From Candidatus Stahliibacteriota bacterium (GTDB lineage: Bacteria; Hydrothermota; Tepidihabitantia; SM23-42), in assembly GCA_030602565.1 (NCBI GenBank), contig JAUVZL010000001.1:1-47232 (forward strand): a stretch of DNA of 47,232 bases, in the 5' to 3' direction. Below the pieces are notes generated by a model. The model searched no databases. It was not told the DNA's origin and saw only the letters and a list, made by a program, of their open reading frames with translations. A program made the translations under genes and the position numbers. Below are positions 23,098-33,005 of the stretch, in pieces. Every line of letters begins with the position of its first letter. Position 1 is the first letter of the stretch.

Positions 23098-25296
23098 TCA
23101 GAACATACCAAAAGGATTGATCTGGAAGTGAGGTTCAAAGCCAGGTTGCTCACGATCCAGACCATAACCCATGTCAAAACCAAGGATCCCCATCATCGGT
23201 ATTTCAATGCGTACGCCCACACCAACTCCTCGATAGAGATTATGTAAGTTAACATCTTTGTACGACTCAAAAGCATTTCCTGCGTCATAGAACATCAGGA
23301 ATGATAGGCTTGGTGAAAGTTTCAGTTTAAGTTCTAAATTGTTTATTAACAGCGCACTACCGCCAACACGTCGACCGTCGAGTTCCGGGGAGAGGGAGCG
23401 ATCTGAATAACCTCGGACACCGTCATCACCGACGCCTCCAGCGTAAAACTTTTTATAGAGCGGTACTTCATCAACACTCGTTACAACGCCTGCCTTTATT
23501 CTGGCCATGAGCACAAATTTCCAGTATATAGGCAAGTAGGTCCGTGCCTCAAATGTGATTCGATTATAGTCAATGTTGGCGAACAAGAACTTTTTGGCGA
23601 TATCAGCGCGTAACGCCATATACGAACCGCTCGTCGGGTTAAAGATAAAGTCCCTTGAATCTCGCGTAAGCGTGAACGAGTTTGATACGGTCCATTTTGG
23701 TATCGTGTCATTAAAAAGACTATAACCACTACTCGGTGCCGTATATGAAGATGCAATATCGAGGATCCGAGTTCTTTCCGCGCGGAGCGTATAGCCGAGC
23801 CTGGTATAGTCCAGATAGAAAGGAAATGAAACGCGACCGGCAAAACCAATATCACGTTTTGTATAATAATCCCAGAATCGGTTTGTATAATATAGGTCGA
23901 GTCCAGCACTAGTCCTTGTGCTAAAAAGCCACGGTTCAGTATACCCGATTTGAAGATTCGTTAGTCTGCCACCTAACTCAATCTTGGTGTAGAGTCGCTG
24001 TCCTTTTCCCCACATGTTGGGGTGTGAGAGTTCAAAATAACCAGTCAATTTATCCTGGGCTGAGTATGAAATGCCGGCACCTACAGTGGCGACACCTTCT
24101 TTCTCAGTTAGTTTGTAAATCAAATCTATACGGCCGCTATCATCTGGGACTCCGGTTAAAGGTTCAACGTTATCAAAAAAACCGAGGTTGAAAACTTCCC
24201 GCAGGCTTCTAATAACGTCTGAACGTCGGAATATCTCTCCGGGGATAGTTCTTAGTTCTCGCCGGATGACGTTTTCTCGGGTGCTATAGTTACCAGTGAT
24301 TATCACGCGGTTGATGGTTGCCGGTGATGATTCTTCGATAACATATTCAATATCTATGAAACTATTACGGGCATTTTCATTTGGCGCGATTGAACAGTAT
24401 ATATAACCTTCGTCAGCATAGACTCCGAATAATTCCTGATAGGTTTCTTCAACTTTGCTGAGATCGTACACATCCCCGCTTTTGTATTTCAGTACTCTGC
24501 TGAGTTGTTGTGTACTGAATATTGAGTTGCCAGTAAAACTAACATCACCGACATAATATTGTTCATTCTCTTCGATATTTATTGTGATGATAAAGCGATC
24601 TGCCACGACTTCGATTATTGGCTCATCTATTTTTACATCCAAATATCCATTGTCTTTATAAAAGGATTTGATTTTTGCAACATCCTCTTCAAGTTTGACT
24701 TCATCTAACTTGCCACTGCGCAGAAACGCTTTAGGTTTGTTTTGCATCATCTTTGTAATCTTTGAATCAGCAAAAGCATTGTTCCCGGTAATCTCTATTT
24801 TGCCGATGCGTGGTTCAATACCTTCTTCAATAATGAAAAACAGATCGATTTTGTTGAGCGAGTCAATTATTGAACTATCCTGGACCGTCGTGTAATAGAA
24901 TGACTTTTCTTTATACAGATTTAGGATGTTAGTCTTTGCTTCGAATACGTCTCGGTCAGTAACTACCTGTCCAATTCTCCATTGGAGCTTTTTTCTCAGG
25001 TCTTTCTTTTTCACTTTGGCATTACCGATGAACTCAGGTCTGCTGTTAAGGAACGGTGCTTCTTCAACGGTGATGCTGAAAAAAATACCGTCACCTACTA
25101 TCGTTGTATCAATCGCAATATAGTTGAATAATCTAAGCCGAGAAAGATTTTGAAGCGCTTTTTGTATATCTGAGCTTCGAAATTCTTCGCCGGTTTTAAG
25201 CCCCGATGTTTCTATTATCAATTGTGGGTCAGCCCATTGCGCATCGACATCAATATCGATGATTTTGTAGCTAAGTAAAAAAAGGAGGAGGATCAC
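23098..25296 (-). CDS. bamA: Outer-membrane assembly factor BamA
   Basis: 732 residues: short signal-like start, about five POTRA domains (about 8-405; e.g. RPEFIGNAKVKKKDLRKKL, ITGNNAFADSKITKMM, FTGNSIFSTQQL), then a 16-strand Omp85 barrel with FYAGGVGDDGVRGY (VRGF/Y loop-6 motif) and a C-terminal phenylalanine. It inserts beta-barrels into the outer membrane, served by the Skp-like protein behind it. The GTG start overlaps the clpC stop by 4 nt (GTGA), so its expression is coupled to clpC. Confidence 0.96.
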   Translation of the reverse strand: MILLLFLLSYKIIDIDVDAQWADPQLIIETSGLKTGEEFRSSDIQKALQNLSRLRLFNYIAIDTTIVGDGIFFSITVEEAPFLNSRPEFIGNAKVKKKDLRKKLQWRIGQVVTDRDVFEAKTNILNLYKEKSFYYTTVQDSSIIDSLNKIDLFFIIEEGIEPRIGKIEITGNNAFADSKITKMMQNKPKAFLRSGKLDEVKLEEDVAKIKSFYKDNGYLDVKIDEPIIEVVADRFIITINIEENEQYYVGDVSFTGNSIFSTQQLSRVLKYKSGDVYDLSKVEETYQELFGVYADEGYIYCSIAPNENARNSFIDIEYVIEESSPATINRVIITGNYSTRENVIRRELRTIPGEIFRRSDVIRSLREVFNLGFFDNVEPLTGVPDDSGRIDLIYKLTEKEGVATVGAGISYSAQDKLTGYFELSHPNMWGKGQRLYTKIELGGRLTNLQIGYTEPWLFSTRTSAGLDLYYTNRFWDYYTKRDIGFAGRVSFPFYLDYTRLGYTLRAERTRILDIASSYTAPSSGYSLFNDTIPKWTVSNSFTLTRDSRDFIFNPTSGSYMALRADIAKKFLFANIDYNRITFEARTYLPIYWKFVLMARIKAGVVTSVDEVPLYKKFYAGGVGDDGVRGYSDRSLSPELDGRRVGGSALLINNLELKLKLSPSLSFLMFYDAGNAFESYKDVNLHNLYRGVGVGVRIEIPMMGILGFDMGYGLDREQPGFEPHFQINPFGMF

Positions 25297-27692
25297 TTCT
25301 CTTTAAATTCTATTTTATCGCCAGACCGAACAAGGCGGATGCGTTTACCATCTTTGATATTACCTTTTAAGATTTCCTCAGAAAGGGGGTCTTCTATCAA
25401 ACGGCGTATTGTTCTCTTAATGGGACGTGCACCGAATTCAGGGTCAAAGCCTTCCTCGACCAAAAGCTCTTTGGTTGACTCTTCAAGCTCAAGCATCATT
25501 TTTCTTTCGCTGAGGCGTTCTTCAACTTCGGCGATTAGTATGTCGACTATTTTCTTCATGTCTTCTTTGTTCAACTGCCTGAATACTATTATTTCGTCGA
25601 CTCTGTTTAAAAATTCAGGTGAGAAGATCTTTTTGGTTTCATCCAAAAGCCTTGTTTTCATTTTGTCATAGGAAACATCAGTCGAATCCTTTGCAAAACC
25701 CAAACTATCACCCTTTCCGATCTCAGCAGTTCCAATATTCGATGTCATGATTACTATTGTGTTTTTGAAATCGATTTTGCGACCGTAAGAATCAGTAAGC
25801 TGACCATCCTCGAGTATTTGCAGCAAGATGTTGAAGACATCAGGGTGGGCTTTTTCTATTTCATCGAACAGCACTACTGAATACGGCTTTCTTTTAACTT
25901 TTTCAGTGAGTTGGCCGCCTTCCTCAAAACCGACATAACCGGGAGGCGCACCGATAAGCCTCGATACATTGAACTTTTCCATATACTCCGACATATCAAG
26001 AGCAACCAGAGAATTTATGTCGCCAAAGATGAATTCAGCAAGCCGCCTTGCCAATTCTGTTTTACCAACACCCGTGGGTCCCAGGAAAATGAATGAACCG
26101 ATCGGTCGTCTGGGGTCTTTTACGCCTGCTCTACTTCGTCTAACTGCCTTTGCTATGGCGGTAATAGCTTCCTTTTGTCCAATTACTTTCTTGCTTACTT
26201 CGTCTTCCATTTTGAGTAAGCGCTTAGATTCTTTCTGTTCTATCTTGGCTACCGGGATACCGGTCCACCTGGATACAACGAAAGCAATATCTTCCTCAAG
26301 TACAGTTGGACGCGGCAACTTTTTATTTTTTTCCATGACCGCCAGTTGCTCTTTGAGCTTTTTCTGTTTGTCGCGAAGCTTTGCCGCCTCTTCAAATTTT
26401 TGATCAGCAACTGCTTTTTCCTTCGCTATTATCACCGCGTCATACTCTATTTCTAAATCGGATAGTCGTTCATCTTTAACTATTTTGGACAGTTTGACTT
26501 TAGCGCCTGCCTCATCTATGACATCGATCGCCTTATCTGGCAAGTAACGATCTGTTATGTAACGATTTGACAGACGTACCGCTGCTTCCAGCGATTCGTC
26601 AGTATAAGTGATGTGATGGTGCTCTTCATATCTTTCTTTTAAACCGTGCAAGATACTGATTGTTTCCTGAACCGTAGGTGGATTTACGATAATAAGCTGG
26701 AACCTGCGTTCAAGGGCACCGTTTTTTTCTATATATCTTCGGTAGTCTTCGAGAGTAGTTGCACCTACACATTGGAGTTCACCTCTTGCCAGGGCTGGCT
26801 TCAACATATTTGAGGCATCTATAGCACCTTCAGCAGCACCAGCACCCACAATGGTGTGAAGCTCGTCAATAAATATTATGATGTCCTTATTCTTGGTGAC
26901 CTCATTTATGACAGCTTTTAGCCTTTCCTCAAACTGACCGCGGTATTTTGTACCAGCAACAATGGACGCCATATCAAGGGCAACCACACGTTTTTTCTTA
27001 AGAGAATCTGGTACATTAGCTGCGACGATATCCTGGGCAAGACCTTCGACGATTGCGGTTTTGCCAACACCGGCTTCACCGACTAATACGGGGTTATTCT
27101 TTTTTCGACGCGATAATGTTTGAATAATCCTTTCTATTTCATTTTCCCGACCGATGATTGGATCGAGTTTGTCATCCCGGGCAAGCTGAGTAAGGTCGCG
27201 TGAAAACATCTCTAAGGCAGAACTTCGGGGCTTGGTCTTTGTTTTGCCAGATACTACACTCTCGGGGCGGAGGAGCTGAATGATTTCATTTTTCAGGGTA
27301 TCATAATCCATGCCCACAGACTCTAATATTTGAGCACCCAGGCTTCCCTGGGTTCTTATAATACCAAGTAGAAGATGCTCAGTCCCTACATATGAGTGTC
27401 CGAAGTTCTTGGCTTCTTCCATAGCATAGTTCAGGCACAACCTTGCTTCATTGCTGAGTTGGACATCTATCTTACCACCAGGACCGATGTTGATTGAGTT
27501 TTCAATGCCTTTGCGTAACTCACTGAGTTCAATACCCAAATTTATTAAAACCATGGCACCAACCCCTTCGCCTTCCTTAATCATTGCAAGAAGGAGCTGC
27601 TCTGTACCAATAAAGCTTTGCTTTGTCCTAAGCGCCTCGTCACGGGCAAGGTGCAATATTTTCCTAACTCTTTCAGTAAACCGTTCTTGCAA
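25293..27692 (-). CDS. clpC: ClpC-type AAA+ unfoldase
   Basis: 799 residues: Clp_N repeat domain (1-145), AAA1 (Walker A GEAGVGKT near 206), a UVR linker ([14 protein letters not shown], about 425-445), AAA2 (Walker [10 protein letters not shown] near 536), and the LGF tripeptide (about 663) that docks into ClpP. It unfolds proteins for degradation by ClpP, which is not in the window. Start is TTG 27692, supported by AGGAGGA 4 nt upstream. First gene of the clpC-bamA-Skp-like operon. Confidence 0.96.
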   Translation of the reverse strand: MQERFTERVRKILHLARDEALRTKQSFIGTEQLLLAMIKEGEGVGAMVLINLGIELSELRKGIENSINIGPGGKIDVQLSNEARLCLNYAMEEAKNFGHSYVGTEHLLLGIIRTQGSLGAQILESVGMDYDTLKNEIIQLLRPESVVSGKTKTKPRSSALEMFSRDLTQLARDDKLDPIIGRENEIERIIQTLSRRKKNNPVLVGEAGVGKTAIVEGLAQDIVAANVPDSLKKKRVVALDMASIVAGTKYRGQFEERLKAVINEVTKNKDIIIFIDELHTIVGAGAAEGAIDASNMLKPALARGELQCVGATTLEDYRRYIEKNGALERRFQLIIVNPPTVQETISILHGLKERYEEHHHITYTDESLEAAVRLSNRYITDRYLPDKAIDVIDEAGAKVKLSKIVKDERLSDLEIEYDAVIIAKEKAVADQKFEEAAKLRDKQKKLKEQLAVMEKNKKLPRPTVLEEDIAFVVSRWTGIPVAKIEQKESKRLLKMEDEVSKKVIGQKEAITAIAKAVRRSRAGVKDPRRPIGSFIFLGPTGVGKTELARRLAEFIFGDINSLVALDMSEYMEKFNVSRLIGAPPGYVGFEEGGQLTEKVKRKPYSVVLFDEIEKAHPDVFNILLQILEDGQLTDSYGRKIDFKNTIVIMTSNIGTAEIGKGDSLGFAKDSTDVSYDKMKTRLLDETKKIFSPEFLNRVDEIIVFRQLNKEDMKKIVDILIAEVEERLSERKMMLELEESTKELLVEEGFDPEFGARPIKRTIRRLIEDPLSEEILKGNIKDGKRIRLVRSGDKIEFKEK

Positions 27693-27714
27693 CTAATCCT
27701 CCTTTATTTTGCAT

Positions 27715-27742
27715 ATTCTATCCATAATTGCAATTCTGTCAA
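27715..27742 (-). promoter_or_regulatory. Promoter of clpC-bamA-Skp-like operon
   Basis: Minus strand: -35 TTGACA (27737-27742), 16-bp spacer, -10 TAGAAT (27715-27720). A Shine-Dalgarno-led TTG follows at 27692. I see no clear CtsR-like direct repeat. Confidence 0.78.
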
Positions 27743-27812
27743 GCTATTTTCCATGTAATTTAGACAATTTTGTACGGGATTTGTTAAGTGTCTTGTGTGT
27801 TAAGCTGCTTAC

Positions 27813-29435
27813 CTACAACCCTTTGAGTTTTGCCCTTAGACCCTTATTTTTAGAATCAAATTCAAGGGCTTTTTTATAGGCTGCTCGTGCCTTTTCAGGC
27901 TCCCCAAGTTTTATATAAACGTCACCTAAGTGTTCAAGGATTACCCCATCTTCAACAATATCTGCAGCACGCTCCAGCTCTTCCAAGGCGTCTTCATACT
28001 TACCCATTTGATAGAATACCCAGCCCCGTGAATCAATATAATACGCATTATTAGGATCAATCAATAATGCCGCGTCTATCAAATCAAGTGCATGTTCAAG
28101 GCGCTCGTTTTTTTCAGCATAGGTATAACCAACATAATTCAATGCCACGGCATTAGTAGTATCTATTTTTATAATTTCTTGGAATATCTCAAATGCTTCT
28201 TTCTTTTTATCAAGTCGCTCACAAAGGTTTGCCAGGGCTTCCAGGGTTGAAAGGTTATCCGGGTCTTTTTTAAGGGCTTTGTGATATTGGAAATAGGCTT
28301 GCGTGGTTTTCCCTTGCATCTCTGCACTGACGCCCAGGAGATAATATACTTGAGTCAGGTCTGCACCGTGATACCCGGCTTCAGTAAAAGCATATTCTGC
28401 AGTTTTGAAATCCTTTAAATCAATAGCAATGAATCCGAGGTATACCCATAATTCAATGAAATCAGGGTTAATTTTAAGAGCGCTGGTGATTTCCTCTAAT
28501 GCTATTTTATAATTGCCTTTGTCAAGGTGGATCTTGCCAGCATAAAATCTTGAATAGGTATCTAGAGGGTCAAGGCGAGAGGCAATGAGAAATTCATCCA
28601 AAGCGTGGTCTAACTCTCCTGTTTTATAAAATGCATAACCCAGGCTTCTTCTGACATGGCCATCAAAATGGTCGAGCTTGAGCACAGTATGTGCCATTTG
28701 TATTAGAGCATCATATTGGTCAGTATCTGAGTAAAGATCGATTAGTCTCTTGCCGACCGTCAGAACGAGAGAATCATGTTTTAGGGTTCTCGCATAGTAG
28801 TAAATGGCTGAATCTTTTACATTGAGTAGATCAAAACCCGTACCAATCCCAATCAAAGCAGTTATGTCAGTAGTATCTAATGCATAACCTTGTCTATAGT
28901 ATTCAATTGCAGCATGGTGGTCATTTGTCTTACCGGCAATTGAACCGAGTCTTACGTATGTATCTGGTGTTTTTAGGGTATCTGGCATGACAAGCAAAAT
29001 ATCCGTTGCTGTTTTGAAATCCTGTATCCCTTCATAAAGGACTGATAGACTGTTATATATATCGATATTCTCGGGCGCTAAATTTAGTGCCTGCTCATAG
29101 TATTTGATTGCCATGCGCAAGTCGCCTTTTCCAATATTGCCAATTGCGAGAGTATTGTAGATAGTCAGTTCTTCAGGAAAAAGCGCAAGCCCTTGTTTTG
29201 CAATAGCAATACCCCGGTCAAATTCCTTTAGTTTATACAATGCATTTGCTAATGTTGTATAGATCTCAGGGGTTTCCGGAGCTAATTCCATAACTCTTTC
29301 GTAATACGTAATCGCTTCAGCAATATTGCCTTCGAGCTCCAGATTGTTGCCAATGCTGAATAACTCGTAGGCTGTCTCAGAATTGGTGAGCAGAATTACA
29401 CTTACTAAAACTCGACAAATATCGACAATAACCAT
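27813..29435 (-). CDS. TPR-repeat protein
   Basis: 540 residues. After a hydrophobic start (CRVLVSVILLTN) there are about a dozen tetratricopeptide repeats with the usual spacing (e.g. GNIAEAITYYERVMELAPE, GDLRMAIKYYEQALNLAPE, GKYEDALEELERAADIVED). Probably exported, acting as a scaffold in the envelope. Its start overlaps the end of the outer-membrane protein gene by about 30 nt, so the two are cotranscribed. Partner unknown. Confidence 0.85.
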   Translation of the reverse strand: MVIVDICRVLVSVILLTNSETAYELFSIGNNLELEGNIAEAITYYERVMELAPETPEIYTTLANALYKLKEFDRGIAIAKQGLALFPEELTIYNTLAIGNIGKGDLRMAIKYYEQALNLAPENIDIYNSLSVLYEGIQDFKTATDILLVMPDTLKTPDTYVRLGSIAGKTNDHHAAIEYYRQGYALDTTDITALIGIGTGFDLLNVKDSAIYYYARTLKHDSLVLTVGKRLIDLYSDTDQYDALIQMAHTVLKLDHFDGHVRRSLGYAFYKTGELDHALDEFLIASRLDPLDTYSRFYAGKIHLDKGNYKIALEEITSALKINPDFIELWVYLGFIAIDLKDFKTAEYAFTEAGYHGADLTQVYYLLGVSAEMQGKTTQAYFQYHKALKKDPDNLSTLEALANLCERLDKKKEAFEIFQEIIKIDTTNAVALNYVGYTYAEKNERLEHALDLIDAALLIDPNNAYYIDSRGWVFYQMGKYEDALEELERAADIVEDGVILEHLGDVYIKLGEPEKARAAYKKALEFDSKNKGLRAKLKGL

Positions 29436-30178
29436 AACTTATCTGGATCCTTTATTATATCGTTATTCAAGAGATTATAAGCTAATTCCAAACCGATTCT
29501 TTTACCGTTCTTACTATAAAAAGTGTTTACCTGAAAGAGATGCTGGTGATAGTAGGAAGTGTCACCTTTTGTAATGTGGAATGTCGGGTACATATCAAAG
29601 CCGATATTATTCTTCCTGAATATGTTCACAACGGGTTTCAGGATAATTTCATAGTTGTAATCGGCACCAGCGTTAATATCCCAACCATGATAACCCCAGT
29701 GCGGATAACTTCCCAATTCAACACTCCATATGAACTTTTTTGAACTATGCAAACGATTTGATTTATGGAAATCAGGATCGGCAATCTGTATTCTGAATCT
29801 GTTGAATACTGGTGTTCCTTCTACCTCAAAATCTATATCGTGTATACAGTCATGCATGAAATAGGTGGCGACCATCAATCTTTTTAAAAGCAGATCAAAC
29901 CCGCCTACAATGTAGTAATGCGCATACCTTGGATCAAGAGACACACCCCCGGTCTGCATTGCCATATCAAGGTCGTCACGATAGCTCATAAAAAAAGAAA
30001 AGTCTTTATGCTTGACCATTGTACAATAAAGATCAACTGAAGCGTCCATATTGTAAAGGGTAGTATCGCTATTTAGGTATTTGCCGATAAAAGCGCGGCC
30101 ATGGAACTCAAGCGACAGATCTAAAGCAGATAGGGTACAGACAAATGATAATAATACCAGAATTCGGAGTATTTTCAA
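29405..30178 (-). CDS. Putative outer-membrane protein
   Basis: Signal peptide MKILRILVLLSFVCTLSALD if translation starts at TTG 30178, whose TTGA overlaps the rimO stop. The body has alternating beta-strand-like segments and ends in an aromatic residue (LLSIFVEF), as barrel proteins do. The track from 30196 would add six non-family residues. No family recognised. It links rimO to the TPR protein in one transcript. Confidence 0.65.
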   Translation of the reverse strand: MKILRILVLLSFVCTLSALDLSLEFHGRAFIGKYLNSDTTLYNMDASVDLYCTMVKHKDFSFFMSYRDDLDMAMQTGGVSLDPRYAHYYIVGGFDLLLKRLMVATYFMHDCIHDIDFEVEGTPVFNRFRIQIADPDFHKSNRLHSSKKFIWSVELGSYPHWGYHGWDINAGADYNYEIILKPVVNIFRKNNIGFDMYPTFHITKGDTSYYHQHLFQVNTFYSKNGKRIGLELAYNLLNNDIIKDPDKLWLLSIFVEF

Positions 30179-31425
30179 CTTATGGTCTCGGCACAAACAT
30201 CACATCCAAACACATCAGAGAACCGAGCTGTGCAGAATTTTCCGATTCTGAGGTCAGTATTTTTCATGAGCACATTGCTGTCGATATCAGGACATGCGTG
30301 TTCAGTATGACCAACATACTGGCTATTCTTATGGTGGACAAGCGTCTTGTATACCTTGCCAAGCCTCGACCTGTTGTTTTTTTCAATGAGTGACTGTTGA
30401 AGCGCTACGATCTGTTCGTATCTTTGATTGATGATTGACTCGGGTACTTGTTTAAACTCAGCAGCTTGTGTTCCATGTTCACAAAAATAAGAAAAAACTC
30501 CAAGCCAGTGTATTTTAGTTTCTTTAATAAAGTTCAATAATTCCTTGAACTCATCAGCTGTTTCTGTTGGAAAACCAGCGATTACTGTTGTTCTGATAGA
30601 AATTCCATCAATTGCCTCTAATTTTGCGAATAATTCTTGAATACGCTGTTTTGTCGCACGCCGATTCATTAATCGTAAAATCCGATCATTTATATGTTGA
30701 ATTGGCAAATCAATGTACTTGCATACTTTTTTGTTTGTTCTGATTTCATCTATTATCTCATCATTAAGACTCATCGGGTGCGTATACATTATCCTTATCC
30801 ATTCAATGCCTGGAATCTTAGAAATACCTTTTATCAACTCGACAAGCATTGGTTTGTCGTACAGGTCTTGTCCATAGGCAGTTGTGTCTTGGGCAATAAG
30901 TATGAGTTCTTTAACACCAATTTCTGCAAGTTCTGCAGATTCCCTTAGCAGGGTGTCGAAATCAGCGCTTTTGTATGCACCTTTTATCATCGGGATAGTG
31001 CAATATGAACAACGATTAGAACAACCATCAGCTATTTTTAGATATGCGTAACCTTGGGTGGTTAGTAGACGTGCACGCGTAATTTTGGCATTTGTCTGTA
31101 TTGTACGTAAAAGCTGTTCGTTTTGTTCAAGGGAGAAAAACCCGGCAACCCCTGGGAATGCGTCTTTTAATCGTTTAGCATAACGGTTAACTGCACAGCC
31201 ATGCACATAGATTTTCTTATTACTGGCAATGGCTAATGCCTTTTTGATTTCTTCCTCAGTTTCTACAATTGCCGGTTCAATAAATGCACAAGTATTAATA
31301 ATTATGACATCACTGTACTCTGGTATTGCGCAGATTTCCACACCTGTTGCGCCAAGCGCGCCAAGCAGCTTTTCTGAATCTACCAGGTTTTTGGGGCAAC
31401 CAAGGGAGATGAGATTGACCTTCAT
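30175..31425 (-). CDS. rimO: Ribosomal protein S12 methylthiotransferase RimO
   Basis: 416 residues, three domains: UPF0004 N-terminal [4Fe-4S] domain (MKVNLISLGCPKNLVDSE, with NTCAFI), radical SAM core (CSNRCSYC about residues 137-144, the CxxxCxxC cluster) and a C-terminal TRAM-like part. LGCPKNLVDSE is diagnostic for RimO rather than MiaB. It adds a methylthio group to the conserved S12 aspartate. A MITE-like element (31442-31605) sits just upstream of its ATG. Confidence 0.95.
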   Translation of the reverse strand: MKVNLISLGCPKNLVDSEKLLGALGATGVEICAIPEYSDVIIINTCAFIEPAIVETEEEIKKALAIASNKKIYVHGCAVNRYAKRLKDAFPGVAGFFSLEQNEQLLRTIQTNAKITRARLLTTQGYAYLKIADGCSNRCSYCTIPMIKGAYKSADFDTLLRESAELAEIGVKELILIAQDTTAYGQDLYDKPMLVELIKGISKIPGIEWIRIMYTHPMSLNDEIIDEIRTNKKVCKYIDLPIQHINDRILRLMNRRATKQRIQELFAKLEAIDGISIRTTVIAGFPTETADEFKELLNFIKETKIHWLGVFSYFCEHGTQAAEFKQVPESIINQRYEQIVALQQSLIEKNNRSRLGKVYKTLVHHKNSQYVGHTEHACPDIDSNVLMKNTDLRIGKFCTARFSDVFGCDVCAETIS

Positions 31426-31441
31426 TAATTAGGCGTCTATA

Positions 31442-31605
31442 CAGGCTGATCGAGAATTAGGAGTAGGGCGTTTACGCCCGCCGTATTTTGAAGTTTTGAG
31501 GTTACGAGGCTCAGAACATCTGAACTTCTTAGCTTCATAAGTTCATCTTTTCCCAGTTAACTAGAGGCTCTACTCCTACAAATTTCGACATTCTCGGTCA
31601 GCCTG
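31442..31605. mobile_element. MITE-like element, family A, copy 2 (164 bp)
   Basis: The ends are inverted repeats: left CAGGCTGATCGAGAAT then TAGGAGTAG, right (reverse complement) CAGGCTGACCGAGAAT then GTCGAAATTT and GTAGGAGTAG. The left arm has lost the GTCGAAATTT block. It is flanked by the direct repeat TATA (31438-31441, 31606-31609), a 4-bp target duplication. The right arm is identical to that of copy 1 (2042-2293) over about 40 bp except for one or two bases. The interior differs from copy 1. The stop codon and last residues of the thioesterase lie inside the right arm. Confidence 0.8.
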
Positions 31606-32010
31606 TATACTACTGATTCTGATTAACTTAGCCTGAGCCCGGGCGATCAAATTATTGTTTTTATCCACGATTTCTGCATCGGCAATAACAAGTTGGTGCT
31701 TTACGCGCACTACTCTGGCACGTGCTGTGTATGTTTCATTGACCTGCATTGGGGTTCGTATGCGCACGTTCAATTCGCCGGTCACGCATTTCAAGTTGTC
31801 CTTTAGATAGGCAGCCCAGACTGTCATTTCATCAAGGATTGTACAGATGATACCGCCGTGGACAGTATTGTGATAACCTTGAGTCCACAAAGGAAGCTCA
31901 ATAAGCGCCTCCACACTGCCATCGCATTCTTTAATGCTCAGCTTAAGACCGTTCGGGTTATCAAAACCGCAGGCAAAACATTTTTTGTCCATGAAGAACT
32001 CAGTATTCAT
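31576..32010 (-). CDS. PaaI-type hotdog thioesterase
   Basis: A hotdog-fold acyl-CoA thioesterase. CFACGFDNPNGLKL at the N-terminus is typical of one PaaI subgroup, and HNTVHGGIICTILDEM carries the HGG motif and catalytic acid. The start at ATG 32010 overlaps the end of lolA by 11 nt. The last residues (about QADRECRNL) and the TAG stop are encoded by the terminal repeat of the adjacent MITE-like element, so the native C-terminus was replaced or extended by the insertion. Confidence 0.85.
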   Translation of the reverse strand: MNTEFFMDKKCFACGFDNPNGLKLSIKECDGSVEALIELPLWTQGYHNTVHGGIICTILDEMTVWAAYLKDNLKCVTGELNVRIRTPMQVNETYTARARVVRVKHQLVIADAEIVDKNNNLIARAQAKLIRISSIQADRECRNL

Positions 32011-32620
32011 CAACCTGAGTCCCTTCAGGTGGTTTGAATTCAAAAAGGCTCTTTGGCATTGTTTTGTCTATTTCAATCTTATCGAAACTGAACTTACTCT
32101 CCTGACCAGCCTGGTCTTGAATAGAAATCGCCTGTATCTCATATTTGCTTTTGTGAATGGCTATTATTATTTTTGTATATATGTCAGTCTCCTCTATAGG
32201 AAGCAGGGCAATCTGAACTGTGTTTTCCTTTTCTGATATGAGTTCAATATTGAATCGCTTGTCATAGTCTTTTAAGAAAATATCAGGGCTTATCTGGGCC
32301 GGTATCTGACCAAGGCTCTGTCTGATTGCGCGGTTTTTCTCAGGCATGTATATCCAGAGGGATGAACTGTCGCCAACATAGATTTGTGCCGGGTCGCCGA
32401 TTTCCATTCTGAAGAAATTGGGTCTTTTAAAATATATCTTACCCTCAAACAACTGGCATGTCCCTGATAATTCGTCACACAAAACTTGTGTGAATTCCGC
32501 ATAGAAGCTATTGAGATCATTGTATTTCTCAGTAGTCTTATCTATTATTTCATCCAGGTCTACGGCAAACAAGTGCTGGGTAATGAAAAATAACAGAAAA
32601 AACAGCAGTTTAACTTTCAT
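32000..32620 (-). CDS. lolA: Outer-membrane lipoprotein carrier protein LolA
   Basis: 206 residues: signal peptide MKVKLLFFLLFFITQHLFA, then the LolA fold with NSFYAEFTQ, GKIYFKRPNFFRMEI, DSSSLWIYMPEKNRA and C-terminal KSLFEFKPPEGTQV. It shuttles lipoproteins across the periplasm from LolCDE to the outer membrane. AAAGGAGATG precedes the ATG. A 26-bp palindrome (32637-32662) and a probable promoter (32786-32813) lie upstream. Confidence 0.9.
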   Translation of the reverse strand: MKVKLLFFLLFFITQHLFAVDLDEIIDKTTEKYNDLNSFYAEFTQVLCDELSGTCQLFEGKIYFKRPNFFRMEIGDPAQIYVGDSSSLWIYMPEKNRAIRQSLGQIPAQISPDIFLKDYDKRFNIELISEKENTVQIALLPIEETDIYTKIIIAIHKSKYEIQAISIQDQAGQESKFSFDKIEIDKTMPKSLFEFKPPEGTQVDEY

Positions 32621-32636
32621 GGCATCTCCTTTTTCT

Positions 32637-32662
32637 AGAGTTCCGAATTTATTCGGAACTCT
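32637..32662 (-). promoter_or_regulatory. 26-bp perfect palindrome upstream of lolA
   Basis: AGAGTTCCGAAT-TT-ATTCGGAACTCT, 12-bp arms, 17 nt from the lolA start, ending just before the Shine-Dalgarno. No U-tract follows on the lolA strand. It may be an operator for a dimeric repressor or a hairpin in the lolA leader. It might also be a short repeat element. Confidence 0.55.
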
Positions 32663-32785
32663 TCGATTCCAGTGATTTAGGAAAGATTACGGCGATGATA
32701 AATGTCCAGAAAATCACTGATATCATTCTTTAATCATTGTAATTGAGGGAACTTTGAATATTTTCTCAAAGCGCCCTTTTAGTTA

Positions 32786-32813
32786 AGCTTATCCAGATAC
32801 CTAAGAATGTCAA
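32786..32813 (-). promoter_or_regulatory. Probable lolA promoter
   Basis: Minus strand: -35 TTGACA (32808-32813), 16-bp spacer, weak -10 TAAGCT (32786-32791; keeps the key TA...T). It would give a leader of about 160 nt containing the palindrome at 32637-32662. Confidence 0.5.
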
Positions 32814-32860
32814 TATACAGACAGAGGGCTCAAGAAGGCTCAAGGAGGGCGGAAAGAGTA

Positions 32861-32929
32861 AATGCAAATACCTAAAAATCAAAATACCTGAATGCCTAAA
32901 GGCAAACAAATACCTAAAAACTGCTTTAC
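32861..32929. repeat. TTTAGGTATT-type tract, copy 3
   Basis: Inverse orientation of the tract at 13360-13438 (AAATACCTAAAAATC, TGCCTAAAGGCAAAC, AAATACCTAAAAACT). It is followed directly by the family B element. Non-coding. Confidence 0.7.
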
Positions 32930-32937
32930 TCAATAAA

Positions 32938-33001
32938 CCCCGTTAGATAACTGTCTCCGTCGAAACTCCGCACTATTAAAACCACCATGTATCTAACGGG
33001 G
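32938..33001. repeat. Family B inverted-repeat element, copy 2
   Basis: 64 bp with terminal inverted repeats CCCCGTTAGATA / TATCTAACGGGG and flanking TAAA direct repeats (32934-32937, 33002-33005). Same ends as the 30-bp element at 4670-4699 but a longer interior. No ORF. Confidence 0.65.
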
Positions 33002-33005
33002 TAAA

